Source of the DNA: Anaerotignum faecicola
Lineage (GTDB): Bacteria; Bacillota; Clostridia; Lachnospirales; Anaerotignaceae
DNA: 64,000 nt
NCBI RefSeq assembly: GCF_003865035.1
Contig: NZ_BHVZ01000001.1
Coordinates: 930,001 to 994,000 of the forward strand
Reading direction: 5' to 3'
The position numbers and the translations under genes are program-made. The number at the start of each line of letters is the position of its first letter. Within the stretch, counting starts at the first letter, position 1. The notes under the pieces are model-generated. The model saw only the letters and a program-made list of their open reading frames with translations. It was not told the origin of the DNA and made no database searches. Below are positions 25,324-33,735 of the stretch, piece after piece.

Positions 25324-26191
25324 CTGCGTGCATATCGTGATTTACCAGTGAAGTGTAGTGGTTATTCATGGTGGTAGGAGCGTTGAACAGCACTGCAAGC
25401 AGGTACTGCTTGATGTTGTGTACCTGGGTGGTGTTCTTTTGCAGACAGTCCATGACAAACTCGATGTGAGAGCTGTCCAGCTTCAAAAAGCGGGAGCGTA
25501 CAATTTCATGAGGAAAGTCCGCACCAGAGATCCGGGTGGTCTTTCGTTTGGCACAGACCGTTTCTACCAACAGCTCTACGATCTCATTCAGGTCATCCAG
25601 GTAGAGAGGATAACGCTGCTTCAGACAATCATACTCGATATTCTCCAAAATCAATTCCCGATAATTTTCTATCTCTGTGACAGACATCGCATCCCTTCCT
25701 TTCCGTTCCGGCGGTATTACCGCCGCTGTTTCCCGGAAGGGAATGGAATCGGTATTTGATCCATGAGTATTTTGTTTTTGGGTATTTGATTTCTTAGTAT
25801 TTAATTGTGTTGGATTTTCCGGTAACGGATTTACCGCTGACGGGTTTACCGTTATCGGGTTTTCCGACAACGGCTTATCCAACATTGGTTCTCCCTCGAT
25901 GGGACGCTCAAAAATGGTATACTCATTGGCTGCGAATTTACCAGAAGCATCAGTTGTCTGTCTGCGCCGAATGTATCCGGCTGTTTCAAGCTCATTGACA
26001 GCAGAGCGGATTGCATCTTTGCTTTCTCGATTGATATAGCTGAGTCCTGACAGCGTATAATCCCAGTCATCAGGCAGAGATAACATTTGCGACAAGAGAC
26101 CCTTTGCCTTCAAAGAAAGTCGTTTGTCTTTTAGATGAAAATTGCTCATAACCGTGTAATCGCCAGTGCGTTCTACACGAAAAACAGCCAT
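25313..26191 (-). CDS. Winged-helix replication initiator-like protein (DUF6017 type)
   Basis: The 292-residue protein begins MAVFRVERTGDYTVMSNFHL and carries an N-terminal winged helix (LSLKAKGLLSQMLSLPDDWD, SKDAIRSAVNELETAGYIRR) as in phage and ICE replisome organisers. A low-complexity Asn/Pro/Thr linker (about residues 115-150, repeats of the form NP followed by polar residues) joins a helical C-terminal domain with EYDCLKQRYPLYLDDLNEIV. It probably binds an ICE replication origin; that is inference from the family. Confidence 0.8.
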   Translation of the reverse strand: MAVFRVERTGDYTVMSNFHLKDKRLSLKAKGLLSQMLSLPDDWDYTLSGLSYINRESKDAIRSAVNELETAGYIRRRQTTDASGKFAANEYTIFERPIEGEPMLDKPLSENPITVNPSAVNPLPENPTQLNTKKSNTQKQNTHGSNTDSIPFRETAAVIPPERKGRDAMSVTEIENYRELILENIEYDCLKQRYPLYLDDLNEIVELLVETVCAKRKTTRISGADFPHEIVRSRFLKLDSSHIEFVMDCLQKNTTQVHNIKQYLLAVLFNAPTTMNNHYTSLVNHDMHAGGW

Positions 26192-26221
26192 TTACTTCAC
26201 TCCTTTCATTTCTCAGGTATG

Positions 26222-26256
26222 AAAAAAGCCGCAATTCATAAAAGAATTGTGGCAGC
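26222..26256 (-). terminator. Intrinsic terminator after the par operon
   Basis: GCCGCAATTC (26228-26237) and GAATTGTGGC (26244-26253) form a ten-pair stem, followed on the minus strand by TTTTTT. It closes the parA-parB transcription unit. Confidence 0.85.
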
Positions 26257-26258
26257 GG

Positions 26259-26453
26259 TTAGGGTCTGTCTGTATCTTTTTTCTTGCGTCGGTAGGGGCG
26301 TTTTGGCATTGGTGGTTTATCAAACAGATCCCTTTCCTGAGAAAATGGTAAGGTTTGAAAAACACGGTCAATCTCGGTGGATTCCATATCACGCTGTGAG
26401 CGGCAATCTTCTTGAATAGCTTCTCGGATTTCTCTTACAGTACACATATTCAT
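26259..26453 (-). CDS. Small ICE protein of unknown function
   Basis: A 64-residue protein starts at ATG 26453, or at ATG 26447 two codons later; AAAGGAAAGGA lies upstream and fits either. It has an N-terminal helix (VREIREAIQEDCRSQRDMES) and a basic tail (PKRPYRRKKKD). It is the last gene before the terminator. No family is recognised. Confidence 0.6.
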   Translation of the reverse strand: MNMCTVREIREAIQEDCRSQRDMESTEIDRVFQTLPFSQERDLFDKPPMPKRPYRRKKKDTDRP

Positions 26454-26475
26454 TCCTTTCCTTTCGTTGTATCGG

Positions 26476-26748
26476 TTATGAACGACGGTGTTTTTTAGGC
26501 TTGAAGTCGAGGATATGCCCCTCAATAACATGGGCATATCTCTTAATTTTGATTTCTCGACGCTGCTGGCTTTGCAGAGCTGACTGATACCCGTCCTCTG
26601 TGAGAAAAAGCCTCATTTCGTCACCAGGTTCTCCATAAGCAGTAGGGCGCAAGACAGTAAACTCAATCATCCAGAAAGTGCTGTCCCAAAATCGCTCCAC
26701 TGCAAGAATGTTGTGGCCTTTCAGTTCCCTTGCTGCAATATCTTTCAT
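26476..26748 (-). CDS. DUF5720-like ICE protein, copy 2
   Basis: Start ATG 26748 (MKDIAARELKGHNILAVERF) has GGGAG five bases upstream; an ATG at 26763 overlapping the parB stop is an alternative. The 90-residue protein has FWMIEFTVLRPTAYGEPGDE and RLFLTEDGYQSAL and a basic tail. It is a paralogue of the gene at 24174. The function is unknown. Confidence 0.65.
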   Translation of the reverse strand: MKDIAARELKGHNILAVERFWDSTFWMIEFTVLRPTAYGEPGDEMRLFLTEDGYQSALQSQQRREIKIKRYAHVIEGHILDFKPKKHRRS

Positions 26749-26759
26749 AGGCTCTCCCT

Positions 26760-27689
26760 TCATCGTTCCTGATCTCGTTGGCGTTTTTTCTGCCATTGTT
26801 CCAGCAGTTTAATAATGGTTTCCTGCATTTTGGCCGGTGTATAGCTTTTGGGGAAATACTTTCGCAAGGTATCGCTGCTCAAGGTCACTTTATCCAGATC
26901 ACCCTTTTTTTCCTCTGACATGATGGCAAGCATCACATCTTCTGACAATTTCCCTTCCTGGCTGAACTTTTTCATTCGCTGAGCCTGAGAGAGAGAAGGG
27001 GTAGCCTGCTCATAGTCCATTGTTTCCACCAGCATTTGCTGTTCGTCCGGTTTCAAAAAAGAGAGTTCATAGGCTGGGTTAAATGCGATTTTCTTTTCAT
27101 CCACCATATCCAAAAGCTCTGGAATCAGTTCAGTCAAACGAACATATCGCATTACCTGGATACCGCTTCGTTCACCGGCTTCTTTTGCCACCTGGTCTCT
27201 GGCGCTCAACTTCTGTTCAACTTGAACAGAAGTCAGGTCTGTTCTTGCTCCTTGATGTTTAATGGCTTCCAGCTTCATTTTGTAGGCAAAAGCCCTTTCA
27301 CTGGGGAGCAGATTTTCTCGCTGCAAATTGCTGTCAACCATAATAATTGTGGCAGCATCGTCATCCAAGTCGCGCACAATGACAGGCATGGTTTCTTTTC
27401 CGGCCAATTCGCTGGCTCTGCGGCGTCTGTGACCGGCTACCAGCTCATAACTGCCATCAGGCAGTGGTCTGGCAATCGCAGGAACCAACACACCATACTT
27501 TTTGATGCTGTCTGCGGTTTCTATCATTGCATCATCATCCTTGACCTTGAAGGGGTGATCCTTGAACGGATGCAGTTCAGATAGGGGAATTTCCTGAATT
27601 TTTTCCAGTTGCTCGTCTTGCCGACTTTCTTCTGTAGAAAACAGGTCATCTACTGAGGCCAGCTCTATTTTTTTCGCGCTGCTTTTCAA
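26760..27689 (-). CDS. parB: ParB-like partition protein
   Basis: The 309-residue protein has the ParB/Spo0J nuclease-like N-terminal domain (IPLSELHPFKDHPFKVKDDD, VAGHRRRRASEL, VDSNLQRENLLPSERAFAYK) and a central helix-turn-helix region. It starts at TTG 27689, inside parA, with AAGGAGG nine bases upstream. It should bind parS-like sites and, with ParA, keep the excised circular ICE in daughter cells. Confidence 0.92.
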   Translation of the reverse strand: MKSSAKKIELASVDDLFSTEESRQDEQLEKIQEIPLSELHPFKDHPFKVKDDDAMIETADSIKKYGVLVPAIARPLPDGSYELVAGHRRRRASELAGKETMPVIVRDLDDDAATIIMVDSNLQRENLLPSERAFAYKMKLEAIKHQGARTDLTSVQVEQKLSARDQVAKEAGERSGIQVMRYVRLTELIPELLDMVDEKKIAFNPAYELSFLKPDEQQMLVETMDYEQATPSLSQAQRMKKFSQEGKLSEDVMLAIMSEEKKGDLDKVTLSSDTLRKYFPKSYTPAKMQETIIKLLEQWQKKRQRDQER

Positions 27690-28467
27690 GTTTCAATACC
27701 TCCTTCGTCAGATTTTTGTAGCCCTCAGCCACTTTGCCATTAGGATCATGGGCATAAATGCTTTTTCCTTCAGCACTGATTTCTTTAGCCCTGACAGAAT
27801 GAGGAATTTCTGATGTAAACACCTTGATCTTACTGCCATAGGTTTCGCGCAGAAGAGCGGAGATTTCTTTGGCAAAATTGGTTCGGCTGTCTACCATCGT
27901 CAGCAGAATCCCATCAATTTGCAGCTTGGGATTGATTTGTCTGCGAACCTTATTGATAGTTTGCAAAAGCTGCTCCAAACCTTTAGCTGGAAGATACTCT
28001 GCCTGGACGGGGATTATAACCCTATTAGCGGCAGCCAGTGCATTGACCGTAAGCATACCCAGGGAGGGCTGGCAATCAATAAGGATATGGGAGTATTGCC
28101 CCTTCAGCGTGTCCAGATATTGTCGCAGAATGGTTTCTCGGCTCATAGCGTTTACCAGAGATACCTCCATACCAGATAGCTGGATGTCCGCAGGCATCAG
28201 GTCTACGCCCTCAGGGTGGTGCAGGATACCCTCGCCGGGACGAATTGGTTCATCCATCAAAATACGGCCCATAGCGTCTGACAGTGTAAAGGGCAGCTTA
28301 TCAGGCTGAGGATTGCCCAAGCTGATGGTCAGGCTTCCCTGTGGGTCTCCGTCAATCAGAAGGACTTTCTTCCCGGACTGCGCCAGACCAATTCCAAGAT
28401 TGGCACAAGTGGTTGTTTTGCCGACACCACCTTTTTGGTTGGCTATGGCAATAATCTGTGTATTCAT
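27646..28467 (-). CDS. parA: ParA family ATPase
   Basis: The 273-residue ATPase carries the deviant Walker A KGGVGKTTTCANLG at residues 11-24, Walker A' (LLIDGDPQGSL) and Walker B (HILIDCQPSLG). GAGGTGA precedes ATG 28467. It is the first gene of the visible minus-strand block next to the right ICE end. It works with ParB in partition of the element. Confidence 0.95.
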   Translation of the reverse strand: MNTQIIAIANQKGGVGKTTTCANLGIGLAQSGKKVLLIDGDPQGSLTISLGNPQPDKLPFTLSDAMGRILMDEPIRPGEGILHHPEGVDLMPADIQLSGMEVSLVNAMSRETILRQYLDTLKGQYSHILIDCQPSLGMLTVNALAAANRVIIPVQAEYLPAKGLEQLLQTINKVRRQINPKLQIDGILLTMVDSRTNFAKEISALLRETYGSKIKVFTSEIPHSVRAKEISAEGKSIYAHDPNGKVAEGYKNLTKEVLKLEKQREKNRAGLSR

Positions 28468-28819
28468 GATTTCACCTCATTTCTTTCTAAGTTTAGATAT
28501 GAAAAAAGTGCCTGCTCTACCTTTCCTGAGAAAGATAAAACAGGCACTTTTACTGGCTCAATACCTCTTGTAATGAGCCTCTATGTAGGGTAGACTATGT
28601 CCACGATACCATAAATATAATTAAGTCCCGACGGGAATTGAACTTTTGGCTAACGCTAAAATTCGCGCCTTTGCAAACAGAGTGCAAACAATAGGGGGCT
28701 AAAATCCTTTGTTTTTGCTTGATTTTACTTGTACGAGGTTTACAGTGAATGTGGAGAAATGCCTTGATATAACTGCATTTTCTTTATCTCCGTTGATAGG
28801 GAATATATGCACTGGGTCC
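28468..28819. promoter_or_regulatory. ICE right-end region upstream of parA
   Basis: There is no gene. An 11-pair hairpin (AAAAGTGCCTG at 28504-28514, CAGGCACTTTT at 28541-28551) lies in the parA leader. Two direct copies of TGCAAACA (28672-28679 and 28683-28690) are 11 bases apart, like arm-type sites for a tyrosine integrase. The parA promoter must also be here. Confidence 0.55.
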
Positions 28820-28866
28820 ATCTCCTAAGGGGAAGGCCGGGGGTTCGAATCCCTTTTGGCGCGCCA
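28820..28866 (+). tRNA. 3' half of a tRNA-Arg(CCT), ICE attachment site
   Basis: From the anticodon loop CTCCTAA (28822-28828, anticodon CCT) the sequence has the tRNA layout: stem strand, five-base variable loop, GGGGG-TTCGAAT-CCCTT T arm, acceptor strand TTGGCGC, G73 and encoded CCA. The D arm, 5' acceptor strand and a matching anticodon 5' strand are missing, so this is the duplicated 3' end left by ICE integration. The functional tRNA should lie at the left ICE end. Confidence 0.8.
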
Positions 28867-28875
28867 GATAATAAC

Positions 28876-28912
28876 GCCGAAAGCCTTTGTTCTCAAGGGC
28901 TTTCGGCTTTTC
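28876..28912 (+). terminator. Terminator of the original tRNA-Arg gene
   Basis: GCCGAAAGCC (28876-28885) pairs with GGCTTTCGGC (28898-28907), followed by TTTTC. It lies ten bases after the tRNA fragment and marks the return to chromosomal sequence. Confidence 0.8.
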
Positions 28913-29337
28913 TTATATAAAAAGCTGCTAATCAAAAAAAGCGGATGTTTTGAGTACCATGCTGTTATAGTGGATAAAATTGAATATCGTTATGTACATA
29001 GAGCGTCTATTTGCTCCGCATTGGGGATGGATAGACGCGGTGCCCCGGGCAGTCTTCGGGGTGCCTTTACATATAGAAGTGTTTTTTTAAAAACCGATGT
29101 GATATAATTTGTGGCATAACAGATTAGCAAATCGGGATTTATCTAAGACCGTGGGACTCTGTCCCACACCCTGCAAGCCTTTGAAAAGGCTTGACCTAAA
29201 CTTTTATCAAAACGCAATTACATTGCGTTTTTCGGAGAAATATATGACAATGCAGTTGAAAATTGGCGATACTTTAACTGACTACCGACTACTGTACACT
29301 GACCGCTAAATTCCGGTTTGTGGATTGGAGGAATAAA
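28913..29337. other. Gene-free chromosomal stretch beside the ICE
   Basis: No convincing gene is present. A perfect hairpin AAAACGCAAT / ATTGCGTTTT (29209-29218, 29222-29231) is terminator-like on both strands. GTGGGACT/GTCCCAC repeats occur near 29150-29165. The last 20 bases contain the ribosome site of the next gene. Confidence 0.5.
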
Positions 29338-30156
29338 ATGAAAAAGTATTTTCTACCGCTTGGTGTATTGGGAATATTTATGACTATTGCAGTAACATTA
29401 TGGCTGACACAGGACAATATATTTTACCTTTTTAATTTTAGCTATATCGGAATATCAATTTTTTTCGGGATATTTCTTTATATAAAAAAATACAAATATG
29501 CCCGCAGAGTTGCACAGCTTTTAGTCGGACTTTATATGTTGGTGTATTTGGGCTTTATTTGCGGTGAAAATATGCAGATTGAGGGATTTTGGTATTATCT
29601 TTTTACAGGGGTATTTGAAGCCGCAACAATTCATTATGCGGTGGCAAAAATTTTTGGACCATTGCTTTTTGGCAGAGGTTGGTGTGGGTATGCCTGTTGG
29701 ACGGCAATGGTGCTTGATTTTCTTCCGTATAAAGTTCCCAAAACACCACGGGAAAAGATTGGGTGGATAAGGTATATAACATTTGCAATTTCTCTTATAT
29801 TTGTTTCGGTGCTATTTCTTGCTCATATCGGTAACATTGAGAGGATTATGTTTTGGGCGTTTATCATTGGAAATGCCATATACTATATAGTTGGGATAAT
29901 ATTGGCTTTTGTCTTTAAGGATAATCGTGCATTTTGCAAATACATATGTCCTATCACTATATTCTTAAAACCTATGAGTTATTTTTCGCTGCTCCGAATT
30001 AAATGCGATAAAAGCAAATGTGTTTCATGCGGCAAATGTAAAAATGTGTGTCCTATGGAAGTAGATGTTACAGATAATTCCAGAAAACGAAAAAACGGTA
30101 CGGAATGTATTCTTTGCTTTGAATGCGTGAAGAATTGTCCGAGAGATGCACTATAA
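29338..30156 (+). CDS. Membrane 4Fe-4S ferredoxin-type protein (NapH/CcoG-like)
   Basis: ATG 29338 has GGAGG seven bases upstream. The 272-residue protein has five or six membrane helices, a conserved GRGWCGYACWTAMVLDFLP loop, FCKYICPITIFLKPMSYFSL, and C-terminal ferredoxin clusters (CVSCGKCKNVCP, CILCFECVKNCP). This matches NapH/CcoG/RdxA-type electron-transfer proteins at the membrane. The redox partner is unknown. The gene is AT-rich. Confidence 0.85.
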   Translation: MKKYFLPLGVLGIFMTIAVTLWLTQDNIFYLFNFSYIGISIFFGIFLYIKKYKYARRVAQLLVGLYMLVYLGFICGENMQIEGFWYYLFTGVFEAATIHYAVAKIFGPLLFGRGWCGYACWTAMVLDFLPYKVPKTPREKIGWIRYITFAISLIFVSVLFLAHIGNIERIMFWAFIIGNAIYYIVGIILAFVFKDNRAFCKYICPITIFLKPMSYFSLLRIKCDKSKCVSCGKCKNVCPMEVDVTDNSRKRKNGTECILCFECVKNCPRDAL

Positions 30157-30473
30157 ATTCATGTTTGTCTAAGCGGTACCATTCACATTCCGCTACGCTT
30201 CATGTTCATGTCGCGCTGGCGCGCTATATAAATGCAGTTGAATATGTCTGAATGTGAGCAAGCTCCCATCAGCCATTTCATTGCATTTATGCACCGCTTG
30301 TAGGAACACGCAACTTCCAATTTGTCAAATTGAATCAATTTTACAGAGTGCTCCTGCACTACGGTATGCGGCTGTGCATTTATTCCCACGGACAGCCGCA
30401 CACCCACGCAAAAAGCCGAGAATCAAATGATTCTCGGCTTTTCTTATATCCTCGTTTGTTTTTTATTTCAATT
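30157..30473. other. Gene-free stretch with bidirectional terminator
   Basis: No gene is seen. The stretch contains GCGCGC-type short repeats and a strong 14-pair hairpin: AAAAGCCGAGAATC (30411-30424) and GATTCTCGGCTTTT (30429-30442). The hairpin terminates both the plus-strand Fe-S gene and the converging purF-like gene. Confidence 0.8.
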
Positions 30474-31898
30474 TTATTCTTTCCCGTTCCAGCAATAGGT
30501 ACATACCTTTTCTTTGGGCAGACCGATTGCCTCCAGCAGACCATCCAGAGACTGGAACCCAAGGGAAGCAAAGCCAAGCTTTTCACAAATGCGCTTCAGC
30601 ATGCACTGCCCTCTTTCCGTGGAGGCATCCGCATATTCTTCCAGATACGCATCCCCCTGCAACCCTTCCAATTCATGAATGATGCGGCGTGCAAGCAAAT
30701 CATCCTCACTGCTCTTGCTTGTGAAATTCAGATATTTGCAGCCATACATGATGGGAGGACAGGCAGAACGCATGTGAACCTCCTTTGCATGGGTGCTATA
30801 AAGGAATTCAACGGTTTCTCCAAGCTGCGTACCACGAACGATGGAGTCATCCACAAAGAGCAGCTTTTTGCCTTCGATCAGCTCGGGTACGGGAATCTGT
30901 TTCATCTTCGCCACGCGGTTTCTGATTTTCTGGCTCGCAGGTGTGAAGGAACGAGGCCATGTCGGGGTATATTTTACGAAGGGGCGCGCATAGGTATAGC
31001 CGCTTTCCTGCGCATAGCCCATGGCATGAGGCACGCCGGAATCGGGGATACCTGCGACATAATCGACCTCAGGGAGTGTTCCTCTTGCCGCTTCATCCCG
31101 CGCCATAATCTCGCCGTTTTTATAACGCATCACTTCTACATTAACGCCCTCATAATTGGAGTTAGGGTAGCCGTAATAGCTCCAGAGGAAGGCACAGATT
31201 TTCATATCCTCGCCGGCAGGCTGTAAGGTTTTGTAGCCTTCGGGGGTAATTTTCACGATTTCGCCGGGGCCAAGCTCATAATCCTTTTCATAGCCCAGCT
31301 TCTGATATGCGAAGGATTCAAAGGAAACGGCATAGCCCTCCTCATCCTTCCCGATGAGAACAGGGAGTCTGCCCAGTCTATCTCTTGCGGCAATGATTGC
31401 ATCATCCTCCGTCAGAATCAGAAGGGTAACAGAGCCTTCGATCGCCTCCTGTGCATATTTGATGCCGCTGATGAGATCGCTCCTCTGGTTAATCAGGCTT
31501 GCAACCAGCTCCGTCTCGTTTACGTTGCCTGTGGAACGGGACATAAACTGATGCCCTTTATCAAATTCCGCCTGCAGCAGCTCCTCTGCATTGTTAATCG
31601 CACCGATGGTGGTAATAGCGTAGGTGCCCAGATGGGAACGCACAAGCAGGGGCTGAGGGTCGTTATCGCTGATACAGCCGATGCCGGAAACGCAGCCCTC
31701 AAATTCATACAAATCATCCTCGAATTTTGTACGGAAGGGTGTGTTTTCAATGTTATGGATTTCTCTCTGAAATCCCTTTTCCTTACTATGAAGTGCCATA
31801 CCGCCTTTTTTTGTGCCTAGATGAGAGTGATAATCTACGCCAAAGAAAATATCCAGAACGCAGTCATTTTTACTTGTTACGCCAAAAAAGCCGCCCAT
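30474..31898 (-). CDS. purF: Amidophosphoribosyltransferase-like protein without Cys nucleophile
   Basis: The 474-residue protein has the Ntn-glutaminase domain (YHSHLGTKKGGMA, RSHLGTYAITTIG, ARDRLGRLPVLIG) and the phosphoribosyltransferase domain with the PRPP motif LLFVDDSIVRGTQ. Classical PurF needs Cys as first residue after Met removal; here the start is MGGFFGVTSK and position 2 is Gly. The C-terminus has CTYCWNGKE. Similar Cys-less homologues exist in Clostridia. It may use ammonia or have another job. It stands alone, not in a pur operon. Confidence 0.85.
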   Translation of the reverse strand: MGGFFGVTSKNDCVLDIFFGVDYHSHLGTKKGGMALHSKEKGFQREIHNIENTPFRTKFEDDLYEFEGCVSGIGCISDNDPQPLLVRSHLGTYAITTIGAINNAEELLQAEFDKGHQFMSRSTGNVNETELVASLINQRSDLISGIKYAQEAIEGSVTLLILTEDDAIIAARDRLGRLPVLIGKDEEGYAVSFESFAYQKLGYEKDYELGPGEIVKITPEGYKTLQPAGEDMKICAFLWSYYGYPNSNYEGVNVEVMRYKNGEIMARDEAARGTLPEVDYVAGIPDSGVPHAMGYAQESGYTYARPFVKYTPTWPRSFTPASQKIRNRVAKMKQIPVPELIEGKKLLFVDDSIVRGTQLGETVEFLYSTHAKEVHMRSACPPIMYGCKYLNFTSKSSEDDLLARRIIHELEGLQGDAYLEEYADASTERGQCMLKRICEKLGFASLGFQSLDGLLEAIGLPKEKVCTYCWNGKE

Positions 31899-32248
31899 GA
31901 TGTGCCTCCTTATGTATAAAAAACAAACCGTATTATTTTGTAGTCCGCAGAATTTTTTCCGCTAGTTTTATTTTAAACGAAAAAAAAAGGTAATACAACC
32001 AAAACAACGGCATAGAAACAGAGAAAAATAAAGGGGATTTTTGCCGTATGATAGCAGATTTTCCAAAAAAGATAAGGATTTTTTATCAGTAGGATAAGTT
32101 TTTCTGATTATGGCTATTATACGGCGGCGAAAGGATGGTTTTTCCTTGCAAAGCGGCGGCAGATTTGTTATCCTTCTAGGTAGTGACCGAACGAAGGGTT
32201 CGGCGTATTCTTTGGATACCGTTTTATGAAAATAAGGAGGAAAAACCT
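31899..32248. promoter_or_regulatory. Divergent intergenic region
   Basis: No gene. It separates the divergent purF-like and TM1266-like genes. A nested hairpin region at about 32167-32220 (inner stem CCGAAC/GTTCGG, outer TATCC/GGATA) lies in the leader of the plus-strand gene. I could not match it to a known riboswitch class. Confidence 0.4.
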
Positions 32249-32503
32249 ATGGAAAATCGCATTTCCGTTATCAGCATTATCATTGAGGACACAGCGCAGG
32301 CGGCAGCAGTGAACGATCTTCTGCATGAATACGGCAGCTACATCGTGGGGCGCATGGGGATTCCCTACAGAGAACGCAAGGTTTCCATCATCTGCATTGT
32401 GATGGATGCCCCCGGCAGCGTGACAAGCGCACTTTCCGGCAAGCTGGGGATGCTTGACGGCGTTTCCACGAAAACCGTTACCACAAAGGCAAGCGAAGCC
32501 TGA
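32249..32503 (+). CDS. TM1266-type iron-only hydrogenase system regulator
   Basis: The 84-residue protein begins MENRISVISIIIEDTAQAAA and has LLHEYGSYIVGRMGIPYRER and GSVTSALSGKLGMLDGVSTK. This is the ACT/NikR-C-like TM1266 family found beside [FeFe]-hydrogenase maturation genes. AAGGAGG lies eight bases upstream. No hydrogenase gene is in the window, so its partner must be elsewhere. Confidence 0.85.
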   Translation: MENRISVISIIIEDTAQAAAVNDLLHEYGSYIVGRMGIPYRERKVSIICIVMDAPGSVTSALSGKLGMLDGVSTKTVTTKASEA

Positions 32504-32539
32504 GCAGCTTCAGAAGCTATCACAAAAGAGGAATGAAAC

Positions 32540-33316
32540 ATGCTTCACCTGATTATTTCAACGCAAAGCTTCGTTTTTCTGATGCTTGCAAGCTTTCTGG
32601 CAGGCTTTCTGGATGCTATTGCAGGGGGCGGTGGTCTGATTACCATTCCCGCCTACCTCATCAGCGGTCTGCCCGTCCACATGGTCTATGCCTGCAATAA
32701 ATTTGCATCCTCCTGCGGCACAGCAATCGCCACCCTGCGGTACTACCGCAACAAAATGGTGGATATCCCCGTGGGGCTGCTGGCAGCGGCAGGGGCGTTT
32801 GTCTGCTCCGCGATTGCGGCAAAAATCGTGCTGGTACTGGATGCGCATACGCTGAAAACCATGCTTCTCGTGATTCTGCCTGTTGCGGCAGTGATTACGC
32901 TCATCAACAAAAACATGGGCAACGATAACCATTCCGACCGATTCGGCAAGCGGAAAAAATATGCCCTTTCCGTGCTGATTGGCGGCTTGATTGGGCTGTA
33001 TGACGGTCTATTCGGACCGGGGACAGGCACATTTGCACTGATTGCCTTCTGCCTGATTCTGAAATATGATATGCGGACAGCAACAGGAAACGCAAAGTTT
33101 CTGAACCTTGCGTCCAACTGTGCTTCTCTGGCAGTGTATATTCTGGCAGGAACGGTATATTGGAAGGTTGCGATTCCTGCGGCAGTGCTGAATATCTGCG
33201 GCAATTATGCAGGCGCAGGGGTTGCCATAAAAAAAGGCGCGGCGGTCATCCGCAAAATGCTGATTGTGGTAATCGTGCTGCTGTTTATTAAAGTAATTTA
33301 TGATATGTTTTTCTAA
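32540..33316 (+). CDS. TSUP family (TauE/SafE) permease
   Basis: The 258-residue protein has about eight membrane helices. The family signature is seen in FLAGFLDAIAGGGGLITIPA and the repeat LIGGLIGLYDGLFGPGTGTF. TSUP proteins move sulfite, sulfonates or other small anions; the substrate here is not readable. It follows the TM1266-like gene by 36 bases, so the two are likely co-transcribed. Confidence 0.88.
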   Translation: MLHLIISTQSFVFLMLASFLAGFLDAIAGGGGLITIPAYLISGLPVHMVYACNKFASSCGTAIATLRYYRNKMVDIPVGLLAAAGAFVCSAIAAKIVLVLDAHTLKTMLLVILPVAAVITLINKNMGNDNHSDRFGKRKKYALSVLIGGLIGLYDGLFGPGTGTFALIAFCLILKYDMRTATGNAKFLNLASNCASLAVYILAGTVYWKVAIPAAVLNICGNYAGAGVAIKKGAAVIRKMLIVVIVLLFIKVIYDMFF

Positions 33317-33320
33317 ATAA

Positions 33321-33352
33321 AAAAGAGATGTGAAACTCACATCTCTTTTTTT
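33321..33352 (+). terminator. Intrinsic terminator after TSUP permease
   Basis: AAAAGAGATGTGA (33321-33333) and TCACATCTCTTTT (33337-33349) form a 13-pair stem followed by T's. It can act on both strands. Confidence 0.9.
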
Positions 33353-33357
33353 CGTGC

Positions 33358-33381
33358 AAGTCGAAATCCTGATTTCGACTT
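33358..33381. repeat. Solo copy of a dispersed 24-bp palindrome
   Basis: AAGTCGAAATC (33358-33368) and GATTTCGACTT (33371-33381) around CT. The same 24 bases occur at 44610-44633, and a base-pair-conserving variant at 38913-38936. On the minus strand the palindrome begins within the TAA stop of the adjoining gene. Confidence 0.85.
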
Positions 33382-33730
33382 ATAAGTCTTTTTTATTGAC
33401 GATGGAAAGATAAAATCCACTGCAGCAGCCAAGCACCGCCGTGCGGCAGGTGAACTGCTCCCAGCCGTTTTCTGTCCATTCGGCTGCGCCCTGCTCCAGA
33501 TAGGCATTGATTTTCTCGCTGCCCTCCTCTATGGACTGCTCCGAAAAAATATGGATACAATCCTTCAGGCTGCCGTCAAACACAAGCTGTTCAGGCAAAG
33601 CCTCACCGATGGCAAGCCGCCCCCTGAGCTGATTGGCAGAGAAAATCAGTGCCGGTTCTCCCCCGCCCGCAAGCCATGCCTGCTTGCCTGCGTCATTGCC
33701 TAAGCAAATCAGTCTGCATTTTTCAAACAT
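33380..33730 (-). CDS. Hypothetical protein at the end of the polyamine operon
   Basis: The 116-residue protein starts at ATG 33730 (MFEKCRLICLGNDAGKQAWL). It has no signal peptide or membrane helix. The GGGGTGA ribosome site contains the stop codon of the fused potCD gene, so translation is coupled. I do not recognise a family. Its stop codon overlaps the dispersed palindrome. Confidence 0.65.
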   Translation of the reverse strand: MFEKCRLICLGNDAGKQAWLAGGGEPALIFSANQLRGRLAIGEALPEQLVFDGSLKDCIHIFSEQSIEEGSEKINAYLEQGAAEWTENGWEQFTCRTAVLGCCSGFYLSIVNKKDL

Positions 33731-33735
33731 TCCTC

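Larger units (their letters stand above)
1..28866 (-). mobile_element. Integrative conjugative element (right part, with two nested elements)
   Basis: The genes from parA (28467) down to topB (7305) form one minus-strand conjugation and maintenance block. It contains ParA/ParB, PcfB, VirD4, Maff2, a VirB6-like protein, PrgI, VirB4, a CHAP peptidase, DUF4315/DUF4366 proteins and TopB, an order known from Tn1549/CTn-like elements of Clostridia. The right boundary is set by a tRNA-Arg 3' fragment at about 28820-28866. The left boundary, relaxase and integrase of the ICE are outside the window. A TnpX element and a RIT element are inserted in it. Confidence 0.85.

Noticed and set aside
28625-28650. 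T-arm-like sequence on the minus strand (GTTCAATTCCCGTCGGGAC)
   Set aside because: There is no acceptor, anticodon or D arm around it, so I do not call a tRNA or an attachment site.
31899-32000. Purine riboswitch upstream of the purF-like gene
   Set aside because: The conserved loop sequences of the purine aptamer are missing.
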